Shown here: positions 36,701-48,700 of the stretch, piece by piece | How positions within the stretch are numbered: the stretch's first letter is position 1 | Layout: each line of letters starts with the position of its first letter | Assembly: GCA_949710005.1 (NCBI GenBank) | Contig: OX453274.1 | Span: 3,630,655 to 3,694,654, forward strand | Origin: Ricordea florida | Taxonomy: Eukaryota > Cnidaria > Anthozoa > Corallimorpharia > Ricordeidae | Direction of reading: 5' to 3' | Length of the DNA stretch: 64,000 nucleotides | The notes under the pieces: model-generated | Databases searched by the model: none | Seen by the model: only the letters and a program-made list of their open reading frames with translations | What the model was told of the DNA's origin: nothing | Translations under genes and position numbers: made by a program

Positions 36701-39700
36701 TATTGTTATCTTTGCCCTATCAGTATCATTAAGAAAGATCGATTGAATATTACGCAGCGAATATGTACCGGGTTGAATTATTATTAGGGGCTGATTCTTA
36801 TCATTAAACAATATCTGTTGATCCTTGAAATTAATCAATCTTTTGGTTTGTATATTACAATCCAGGAGTTGTATCTCCCGAAGATTTTTCAGTGGAGGAT
36901 CTAAATAAATCCTAGTTTCAGACTCATACATGGTAATGCTCAACATTTTGTTTTGATTACACCACATTCATCTTTAAATTTCTATAATCAAAACCTTAAC
37001 AAAAATTTGCATTGACGTAATCACATTCCTGAGCGACGTTAGAAACCAGCCTTTTTAAAGTAAACATAAAATCTACTTTTCAATTTCAAAACCACTTTTC
37101 ATTTTGCTTGTTGCTATGTCGTAAAAGTATGCAATCTATTGTTCTACACGTGAACACTAATTTACAAACAATCATAATCACGTGAAATACTCATGAACTA
37201 CCGAAATAGATACCACGCAAATACACTAGAGACAATTATAAATGCTAATATATTATCTTCATGTTGCGTTGAGCCAATATTATTTTCATGTTTCGATGAG
37301 TATGTTTGTGTTGAGTCTGTTTTCATCGGTGGTTTTGGTTTCGTATCAGCTATATGAGGTAACTTTACCTTTGAAGATCCCATGTTATGGCTTATTCCAA
37401 CCTGTTTTGATTCAGTGTTTAGGGAATTATTCACACCAAAATTCATATCATTACTCGCTTTCATAAGTTTGTTATTAAAACCAGTCACGCTTTCAGTGTT
37501 GATTATCATATTACTTGGCATTAACCATACACCAGGAGCGATAGCTAAATCAAGCCGTAATTTCGCTTCTTGTACAGCTAATTGATATCTTTGGATCGAA
37601 CTAGAAATGTCATTCTCGATCACACTACTTTCAAATAAAGATAAGAATTCTTGTTGCGTCTCTATTGCCCCACCACCATTACTGTAAATCGAGTTTCTAG
37701 TGTTGACTTGCGCTCCCAATATACAGTAAACAAAAGCTTCAGCAGATCGATTCAATCTACCAAGTCCAGCTTTAGTGAGTCCATGTCCACTTGTTGGGAT
37801 AAACCAAGCATATTTGAAATCAGCAAAGTCATCATTACGGATGAATGAGATGAGATTACCCTTTTCTTTCTTACCACCTTCATCAGCAAATTTACCACCT
37901 TCGCCAGGCCATTGATCTGATTCATGATCGTAATTCCTTACAATATGCACATTTTGATATCCTCCACCTTTTCCATTATATCCAGAACCATAATCAAGGA
38001 TCTAATCCGTTTCTACCACCTTTCCATCTAAAGTCAGAATTATTACTAACCCCAAATTCAGCACACAATCGTTGATATGCTACTTTACTATAGGGATTAT
38101 TATTTATTACAAAAGGTTGCTCATCAGGTAAGGGAAGACTTAATTCATATAATATCCGCCTTATTGTGAAATATACATGAAACTTAATGAAGCTACTCAC
38201 TACTTTAGGATAATTTAGACTTTCAAAAGGACTTATCCCGCAACCAGATGTCGAACACCATACTGCAAAGTTAAGTTGTTGAGGCCAATAATTCATATCT
38301 GGCGCGTTTAACCATTTTCTACTTTGCTTACCAAACTTGAAAGTAACAACTTGATTGGTAAAAACATCACGCATCTTTGCTGTGAATTTCTTCGTATTTG
38401 ACACGTATATATCCAGCGAGGTTAGCATTTTTGTTATGTCACTTGTAAAGTCATCAAAGTTAATAGCTGGTATAGGATAGCTTCGATTAGTTATAGTTAA
38501 ACTCTTTGGGAATGAACTCAATTCATCATCATTTAACCCTAAATCTTTCCATAAAAGTCTTTTCAAACGGGGTGATAAGTTATCAGTCCATGTTTTTCCG
38601 GTGGGATCGTCATAAGACATAATTGTTGTACCATTCACTTTCCATTTAATGTAACCACCATACGGATCAGCTACAACTATGAATTTACCTGTATCAGCAT
38701 TTGGATATTTATTTCTGAAATCATTTAGTAAGCCCATTTTATTCTTTATGTTTAGAATAAGATGAATATGTTTTTAAATCAACACCGTTCTTTTCTAATA
38801 TTAACCTCAAATGAAAATTTTAATGTGCGGGAACGGTTAGCTCCTTTAATATGTCGGCACGAACCTCTCTCCTTATCTGTGACATATTTAAGTTTTTTTC
38901 AGTATCTCTCCTAAATTTTTGACGGATTTCGAGTTTTAGTTTTTCAAACTTTTCTAACTCTGCTAAAATTATAGAAAATTCTTGTTCAGAGATAACATTA
39001 TCTTTCAATGCCTTTGAAACCAAATCGTTAATGGTGTTTACTTTTGCTTTTGCTAGAGAAACAGTCTGTTCATGTTTACTAACTTTATGTGAAAGTCTTT
39101 TGGAAGCTCCACCAAATCCAACCGATATTCCCCCACAAACACCACCGACAACACCTAATGGGATACCAACAACAGCACCAAAACCAGTAAGAGAAGTTCC
39201 AAGTCCACTTGCAGATAGGATAACTGAAAACACTCCACTACCAACACTGATTTTGGTAAATATTCCTCTCGCTCTATTGTATTTTTTCCTAACATCCTCA
39301 TAATGTTTAATTTCCTTCTCAAGATTTTGTAGTACTTCACATGACTTTTGTAGTCTGAAATTAAGTGAGTCTCCATTCATAGGAACTTGTGGATAAATTC
39401 TATTGTAGTCATCCATTTTTTACTACTCAAGATGAAATCTTTAAATGAATTCGGAAAGGCCCGCTATTTAATTTAGCCTTTCTTCCGTTTTCATCTAAAA
39501 TTAATAAAGTAAAGTAGTTAACTGGATTTTTGGTTTGTGAAATTCTTAAACAAGGATATTTTTGAGTTTATAGCGCTTATTTGTTCTTGATTGGAAATTA
39601 TTTGTTTTCTTACCACTTCTCTCAATTTATCAACCTCAGATTGTAAACGATCATTACTTTGTTCCAGATTTTTTAAATTGGATAGTCCATTCTTATTTTT

Positions 39701-42700
39701 TTCGAGTTCATCTTTGTATCGATTTAATTCACTTTTAAGTTTCCCAACCTCTGTTTTTGCATCAGTCTTCTGTTTAACAGCTGCATCTAAATAGCTTTCA
39801 CTTTCCGCAATTCTGGTTTGTTGTTTTTCAATTATAGCTCTCAACTCTTTTCTATCAATTGTAACATAACGTTCTATCTCCTTTTCACCTGTTTCTACAA
39901 CTGCTCTTAACCCATCTAACGCATTAGTTAAATCCTTATTTTCTTCATTTTTTGCATTCAATTGTAACTTTAGCTCAGCATTTCTTTTAATCAAGGTTGG
40001 TGAATCAACCCCCAGAGCTTTTTTTATGGTAGGTGGTAAATCATCATTCAATTCACCATCCAGTGTGAATAAATTGTATTTCTTACTTCCTTTTATTTTT
40101 AATCGAACTTCCACCTGATCATATTCATCTAGACCAGCTGTGAATGGAGCTTTAGCAGGATCAACTTCAGGGAATTTACGTCTAATCTCATTCCAAGCAT
40201 AATCTTGATCTCTGAATTTAGCAACTAATAAAGGGTCGGTTTCACTAAATGATTTTTCTTCTTCATCATAACCAGGGTAATTTAGACGAGTGGTGGATGT
40301 CTTTTCGATTGGGGTTAAATAAAGTGTACCATCTGCATTACCATCACCATCACCATAATTGTTTTTATTTAGTTGAGTTGGATCTAAATCTGGTATATCT
40401 CCTCCTTCTGCCATGATTTTTTACCAATTAGTAAGAAATCTTTAAACTGATCACACAATTATCTCTAAAAGAATTTACTAACCATATAACCCAATGCCAA
40501 CATACCACCACCCACATATGCCATTTCACCCATCTTTTGATTGTCACTAGGTCTATAATAATCAGAGAATTTTGGTTCATGTGTCTGACTATAAAATTTC
40601 AAAGCTTCATCGGTAGTCGAAATATTTTTTGAAGCCTGATATTTAGCATCCTTCTGTTGAGAGTGCCAATCAATGAGATTCTGTCTTTTTTCCTGGTATG
40701 TAGCATAATCTTTTTGATATTTTTCTAATGCCTTGTCATGTCTTATTCTCTCTGAATCTGTTTTATCACCTGAGAGATATTTTGCAAGATATGAACCACC
40801 AACGAATGTAGTCGCATTCAAAATAGCTCCTCCAACCATCATTGCTATTGTTGCCATAAATCTTTAATTTGGTAAAATCTTTTGATCCTCTAAATATGTT
40901 TTTAGGTACATACTACCTGACAATACAGCTACCCATTTAGCATAATTTGTAATACTTGATGAGGGATCGTTCATAAATGATTCTTTCAGAGCTTTTTTAG
41001 CTACATATCCAACTCCAGCAGCTAATCCGATAATGACGGCTGAATCAGTAACAGTTTTCACAAGTTTGTTTTCAGTTGACATAATTTTTTTTACTAAACA
41101 GTAAGAAATCTTTAAACTACTTAAACTACCTTATAACATTCCTATTTTTGGAATCTGTGCGGGTGGTGGTTGTTGTACGGGAATATTTGGGGGTGGTGGT
41201 CTTTGTGGAACTTGTGATAAATCAGGTATTCTGTTTTTATAATATCTCATAAACATATCAAATGCTGTAAACCCTATTCCAACTATTGATAATACAGTTG
41301 TAAAAGATAGCTCTGGAATCCATGCTTTAGAATCACTATCTTGGTTTGAATTTTCTTCCTGTTTGGCCTCTGCTTGTTCCTTTTCACGTTTCATTTCCCT
41401 AGCTAACGCTTCTTTAGCTTTTTTGTTATATTCTGCTAGTGCCTTACCAGCTGCAACCTTTTTAGGATCTTTCTCTTTAACAGCTTTCTTATTTTTAGTA
41501 TTAGTAGGTGGATCAATTGTAATTTGTTCAACAGCTTCTTCTGACATTATTATTTTATTTCACAAAGTAAAGAATCTTTAAATCAGTTGTGTTCAGTTTT
41601 GTTAGAACTATCTTGTATTTTTCTTTTTCTGATTAGTCTCCCAGCTTCACGTTTCATTTCCCTAGCTTTTTTGCTATATTCTATTAGCGCCTTAGCAGCC
41701 CCAACCTTTTTAGGATCTAACTCTTTATTTTTAAGATCTTTCTTTTCAGGTATAGTATATAATCTAATTTGTTCAACAACTTTATTAGACATTATTATTT
41801 TATTTCACAAAGTAAAGAATCTTTAAATCAGTTGTGCTCAGTGACCTGCTCAGTTTTGCTAGAATCATCAGTAATTGTTCTTGAAACTTCTTGTATTTTG
41901 TTCATTTTAATGTGCTTACAAACCTGGAATAGCCCGCTAGCAAGTGCTACCAATCTTCCACCCTTTAATGCTAATAGGCCTACAAAGTTTGTAAGTTCAC
42001 GATTAACCAACTCATCATTCTTCAAGTCTTTACAAAGAGCTTCTATATCATCTACAGGAATCACATAAGAAATTACTTGAGAAACTAATTGAAGAGATGA
42101 ATCTACTAATCCACCACTAATTTTCTTACCTAATACTGTCTGATATCTATTATAATATTTTTCAACATCTTTTACTGTGAGTTTCTTGATATCACCTAGA
42201 CTCATATCAACACCTAAATATTCCTTTGTTGTTCCAAGAGATGCGAGAATAGCTAGTGATTCTTGTTTTATTTCAATATCATCATTATATTTTACCACAT
42301 CTTTTACCTCCGGCTGTTCTTCTATATAATCTTCAACTTCTGTCATATTTTAATTTTGTAATAAAACATAGATTCTTTTAAATCACCGCAGGAATCTCCA
42401 AATAACATTTGAATGGATAACGTAAACATAAACATAGTCTAGAATATTTTTCAGTTTTCAGGAGTTGTACAAACTTTTTACTAGTTTCAGAGTCTAAATC
42501 ACCCCCATAATCTTCGAAAAGCATCTTCATACCCTTTTGTGATGGATTATGGAATGAGACCACACAAGCTACATTTTCACGGAATGGTTTTGCAATCGAT
42601 GTTAATTGTTGAGTGAGAACCCAAACTGATAAACCATGATGTCTTCCAGAAAATGCTAGATCTATAAACTTGTTCGATCGTTTCTTTAGATCATTCGAAA

Positions 42701-45700
42701 CAGCACAATCGTCTAAAATTATTAGTGTATTTGTTCCAGAGAATAAAGTTTGACAATCAGTTAACAATTCATTAATCTCATCAATGTTACTAGCATCAGG
42801 TGATAATACATAGAAATGTTTATCTTTGTTAGCAAAATTATGATAGGTTTTATTTTTAGAAAAAGTCGGACATATTAGAACAATGTATTCAAAAACTTTT
42901 CGGAATGGTCCTCGGAGCTGATCTATGATGTACTTTGTCTTTCCACAATTTGTTGGACCGGTTATAATACAATGAAATGGTACTTTATCTCTCAATTCTT
43001 CCATAATTTTTGTATTATAACATTACGTTTTTTAAGTTAAATTTCATGTAAACTAGTACTTTATCGAATGTAAGTTTGAATTCATAATCTCCATCATCGC
43101 ATCAGCCACAACAAACATATAACAGGTTATAGTACCAGATCCACTTTGTTTTCTTTTAATTTCTATTTTTACACCATCTTGCGCATTACTTAAGGCTAGG
43201 CCTCCTCCATGAATACCATTATCGGGGTGAGTTCTCATATCAACCCACAGAGCAAACTTATCAGAATAAAAATCCTTTTCCTTTACACCCTCTCTTCCGA
43301 AACGTTTCTTTACCGACTCCCAGAGGTCTGATGGTATCATTCCCTTAGAGTATAAACGATTTGGTACACCATCAACATCTATATTGATCGAGGTGATACC
43401 CGGATTGTAAAAATTCTCAGAGTTACGTGCTCCTGCAGCGATGGGTAATGTAAACAAACATAATATCCCCGTCATTGATCTTCTAGGTAGATTAATATGC
43501 TGATTTATAACACTATCACCGCCCAAGGATATGGTAAAAGTTTTGTGTAGAGTGACATTTTCATAAAAGAATCCTTTACCAACCTGATAAGCTGCCTGAG
43601 CCTCACGAGCTAAGTATTCGCTTGAAATACAAGAATATTCCAACTCAAGGTTTTTGATTGAATATGTCGGAGTCTTAGTCGTGTCAGAATAAATAACAAT
43701 ATCATTAACTGGAGCCAGTGTAATCTCAAAGATTAGTTGATGATCTAATGCCTTTGGATAGAAAACTCCGTGGTCGTTTAGAATAGGATGGTTTAGTGGA
43801 ATATGATACTTGGTGTTATGTACTGATGCAAGAGCCACTTCCTTAACATCTTGGGTTTTCTTATCACCTGCATTTGTCCTGAGTTTCCTCATGTTTTCAG
43901 AAGAAATACCTTGTTTTAATCTATCCGCGCGATCTTCATCTGGTAAAAATAAATCATGATAGGTTTGAAATAGATCGTATCTTTGAGTATCCTGTAATGT
44001 TTCACCACCAAAAAGAACCCTAAGTCTAGATACAAGATTACTACCCACATTATTCACGAGTGTGTTATTAGCATGCCCATCAACATCCAAGTCAAATAGT
44101 AGAGATACACTTCCAGGTACAATCACTAAATTCTCAGAAAGTTTTGGAATATTTATATATAGTGTTTCTCCAGGATTAGCGGAGGATGGATTGAGAGTAA
44201 TTCGATTCAGTGTTGATTCTGCTTTCAAACCAAATGGCTCTCGTGGAATTCTGTTTGGATTAATTTTTTCAGACGTCATATTGATTTATAAGATACTTAG
44301 ATTAATCTTTAAATGAGTTACTTATCAAAAATATATTATTCAACTTTTGGTTATTGGAAAGGATATTCTGCAATTCCTAAATTAGCTGAAAAAGCAAAAG
44401 TAAGTGAAGATGTGGCTAAACAATGGCTTAAGAAACAGGCAATTTGGCAAATATATCTACCACCTCCAAAGTATATTCCTAGGCCTCACTGGACTGTGGA
44501 TAAACCGAATCAGATTCATCAAGCAGATTTATTATTTTTACCGCATGATAGAGTAGGAAGAAAGACATATCGATATGCTCTGGTTGTTATTGATGTAGCC
44601 TCGAGATATAAAGATGCTGAACCATTAACCTCAAAAGAAACTCATGAGATATCCAAAGCTTTTGAAAAAATATATTCCAGAAAGTTAAAATATCCTAAAA
44701 CATTAATTGTTGATCCTGGAAGAGAATTTATGGGTGATGTGACAAAACTTATGAATATACATAATGTAAACATCCAGAGAAGTGAAGCTGGAAACCATAG
44801 AGCTCAAGCATTTGTTGAAAGAGCAAATAGAACATTAAGTGAACGATTATTTAGTCATCAATATGCACAAGAAATGATTAGTGATGATCGATCTAGAGTA
44901 TGGGTAAAACGATTACCAGATATTTTGAAAACTTTGAATAATACACCAACGAGAATAACTGGTAAAGAGCCAGATAAAGCTATAAAAATGAAAGAGGTTG
45001 ATATTGAACCAAAAAAGTATAAGCGAGTTGTGGGATATGATGAAGTGAGGCTGCCAATTGAGGTTAGGGTTAGATATTTACTTGCTCCTGGTGAACTTGA
45101 GGGTGGTGAACGAAGGAGAGCCACTGATCCAATTTGGAGTATTCAGGTTTATGATATATCACGTAGTATGGTTTCATCTAATCAACCAGTTTTGTATTAT
45201 TTACTAGACGGACCAAGACGTGGTTTTGTAAGGGAAGAGCTTCAGGCTGTATTTTATGATACTGAACTACCACCTAATTCTGTAATGAAATAAGCTAATA
45301 CAAAGGGTATGTGTGAATTCCATCTTCTGCAACAATACGTTTATCATAGTATGCGTTCAACCCCTTTTTAATTTGGTTATATGTCACAATTTGATTGTTG
45401 TTAACTCTAAAGCCAGTATTTTGTGCCATATCCATCGACCCGTTCAAAGCTTCATAGTATTGATTCCATGTCATATCGTTTTGTTTTTGGATGGTTCCTT
45501 TGCAACTAAACTTTGATTTCCCTTTCTCATCTTCGGCATAATAACATTTTGGTGAAAGAGCAATCATTCTTGTTCCTTCAAACTCTTTCTTGAACAGCCC
45601 TGGGGTTTTGTCGTGGTATTTTGAGGTTGAAAGGAATTTTTCTTTTCCTCCATTAAAGTATTCTTTTTGCATTTCAGGTTTTATAATATTGTCCAAGTTT

Positions 45701-48700
45701 TCATCTGAAAGGGCTATGTAAAAACTATCCGTATCCATTTGGATCAGTTCAAAATCCTTTCTATCTACATATTTATCAAGAAAATCATAGTAAAATTCTA
45801 ACATCCGAAGTTTAGCCAATTGATATACCGCAATACCACATTGATAAGGTCGAGTTATTTTTACCTCGCGTTTTCGTTCCACTATTTCATATGTTTCATT
45901 TATTGGTGTTACATCCGCATTGAAAGGACTGCGTAAGGTTTTATCAACCTCTTTTTCGTCTTGAGTATATCTTGTGTTCATGTGTCTTTCTAGATCTTCT
46001 ATCATTTTTCCATAGAATGAATTTCCTTTTAGTTTGTATGTATCACCCAGTTCTTTGCAACCTTTATACTTTGAATTCAGTTTTTCAACCAACACATTGA
46101 GTTCTTTGTTCTCTTTAATAAATGGTACTACATCAGGGAATTGTTTTAATTCATTAATAATAGTGTCGACATCATCTCTCTTGTTCTCATTAACAGCTTT
46201 ACTTAACTTTTCAACCATAACCCCAATATCACCATCTCTTCGTGCGTTACTCACTTCTTCTGGAAACCATTCAAAAGGTCTTCCTGATTCATATTTCAAA
46301 ATCTTATGTATAGCCGTCACCTCCAAACCATGATTAAGATACCATTTCAATAGAGGTGTATATAACAAGATATTCTTTGCCTTAGTCACCCCCAACAATT
46401 TTTTAGAGTCTTTTAGAGTTTTTCTGCCCGTAGCTTTTTGGTATTCTTTCATATGTTCTGGTACTAACTCTTCTGGAACACTGTCTACAACAAATAGCGG
46501 TGAGAACTCTTCAAATTTTTCTTTAAGATTTTCAGGGACATTTATATCCACTTGACAAAATCCAAAAAGGTTGTTAGCGAGAATATCGTCACAAATCTTC
46601 TTAACATATTCAGGATCTGTTGGATTTTCAACCTCAATATATTCTTCTTTACCGCATGGCATTTCTTGACCTGACACGAAAAGATATAACCCATTTGCAT
46701 CATAACCAACGATACGCGCACATTTTTTTGGAAATTTATATTTGTGGGGGCGAATCTTTGTTTTACCTATCTCTGCATAGCGGATAAACACAATACTAGG
46801 GCCTCCAACCATACCAGTTTTCAAGAGTTCATAAATCTTGTTTTTTGGGCATGTGGTACATTCTTTCTTTATCTTGTGGCATTTTTCACAAAACTTTTTA
46901 TATAACTTTTTTCTACAAATACCCTCACATTTATGAAAGCAAGGTTTACCGGGAGCAAATAATTCAGGATCCCCCCTTTTTCTCATTTTTTGGTATTTAT
47001 TTAGAACATACTTCATTGAGACACTCGCGATAGATACAGCATCTTTTAATATATCGATTTTATCTGGATAATATAGCGCTCGTGTTTTTTCTAAAGCTTC
47101 TTTGAAAGGAATAACATTAGCTAGGTTATACTCCCGCAACCAATGCTCCATGGTAACACAACCCCTCTTTTTGAATTCAATCTTAAATTCTTCATATTCT
47201 TCAGGAGATATTGTTATTTTATTGTGTAAGCTTGAGTAAAATTTTTCATACTTCACAGGGCCCACGTGAGAAAGTTTATCACAACTATCCAACCATTCGT
47301 AAGGAAATACAAGTTTTTGTGCTTCACAGTTGTTTGCTTTACACCACTTATCAAAAGAAAGTCCAGGGGCCAAGTAGGACATCACATCTAAGAATTTGAA
47401 ATGGGGGGTTGTCAAAAACATATAGTTATTCTCTTTCTTTGCAACAAACATCTCTTTAGTTTGATCGGTCATGTGTTTTATAAAATGTATTTTGATCATA
47501 TTAATATCATACTTTCCGCTATTGAATCCTAAAACAGGAACTTGATTACACCATTTTTTGTACTCTTCTAAAACTTTCTTTGGAATAGAATCTTGATCAG
47601 GTAATGGGTGTTCTTTTTGAACTTTTTCTACAATCATTTTCCTTCGTTTTTCTAAATTTGTAACAAAGTCTTTTATAAGTTCATCAGGGTTTGAATTCAC
47701 AAGAAAGGTAGGTTCGTTTGTTAAACTGTCGGTTATGGCAACACTAACTGGAATATGTTTATGTGTGAAAGTTAAATCATCAGTTATATGTTGATAATCT
47801 TTTTGTAGTTCTGCTTCAAAATCGAAAATAATATAATGTTCGTATGGTATAAATTTCTTTTCAAACCACATATCGCTTAATTTAGGTTTTTCGTGCTCCC
47901 AAACTGATACAACATTATACCCTAAATCTTTGATCATCTTTTCTTTTTTTAGAGTTTGATTGTATCTAATTTTATCTTCACTTGAACAAGGGCAGCCGTG
48001 CCATTTACACCCATAGAATTCATAAACTGTATTAGTCTCCGGCTCGTATCCATCAACCAAAATCTCTTGTTTACCAATCTTCACAAACCGTTCACCACCG
48101 TGCCCACAGAGAGCATGATGGATATGTTTACCTTTAATCTCAGACTGCGCTTCTATCCATCGACACCCTGTATAACTAAATTGGGTATTACTACCATAAA
48201 ACACTTTTTCAGAGCTGTTCATGATGTGTTTAAACTTTTCACCATTACATATTAATTCTGTTTTTCCTCCTGTACAGCTTTTTTCTGTAAAGTGTCTATT
48301 GTAATTGTCGTGTCTGGTAAATCTTTGGTGGCATCCAGAACATTCCCAGAGTTTAGTTAGCATCTCCATATCCTTGATGTAAAAACAGTGACCTTCATAA
48401 AGTCCGATATCTACAGATGGTAAATTCTTTTTGATTTGTCCTTTACCATAAACTAACACCCAAACATTTTGATTTTCCTTTTTTGGCTCGTACACTCGTA
48501 TGTTAATAGAAAACATCTTAGCAATACCCTCTAAATCAACAAGTTTCGTCGCCCTAACGTCTGAAGGTTTCAATTTTTGGTTACCATAAAAATCTCGGGC
48601 CATTTTCAGTGCTTTTCTGGTGGTATCCTCAGCAGGTCTATTTTTATCATCACTGTAGTTCCTGTAAACAGCTAGACACCTAAAGACACATAGATTGTCG

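Larger units (their letters stand above)
41545..41840. repeat. 245-bp tandem duplication inside the Polinton
   Basis: The promoter/leader block ATTTCACAAAGTAAAGAATC plus the following TTTAAATCAGTTGTG occurs at about 41558 and again 245 bp later, nearly identical. The coding parts on either side have diverged. Confidence 0.8.

Noticed and set aside
36947..36967. Upstream ATG for the structural-type protein
   Set aside because: It abuts the promoter motif; the motif spacing and the homologous copy favour the ATG at 36946.
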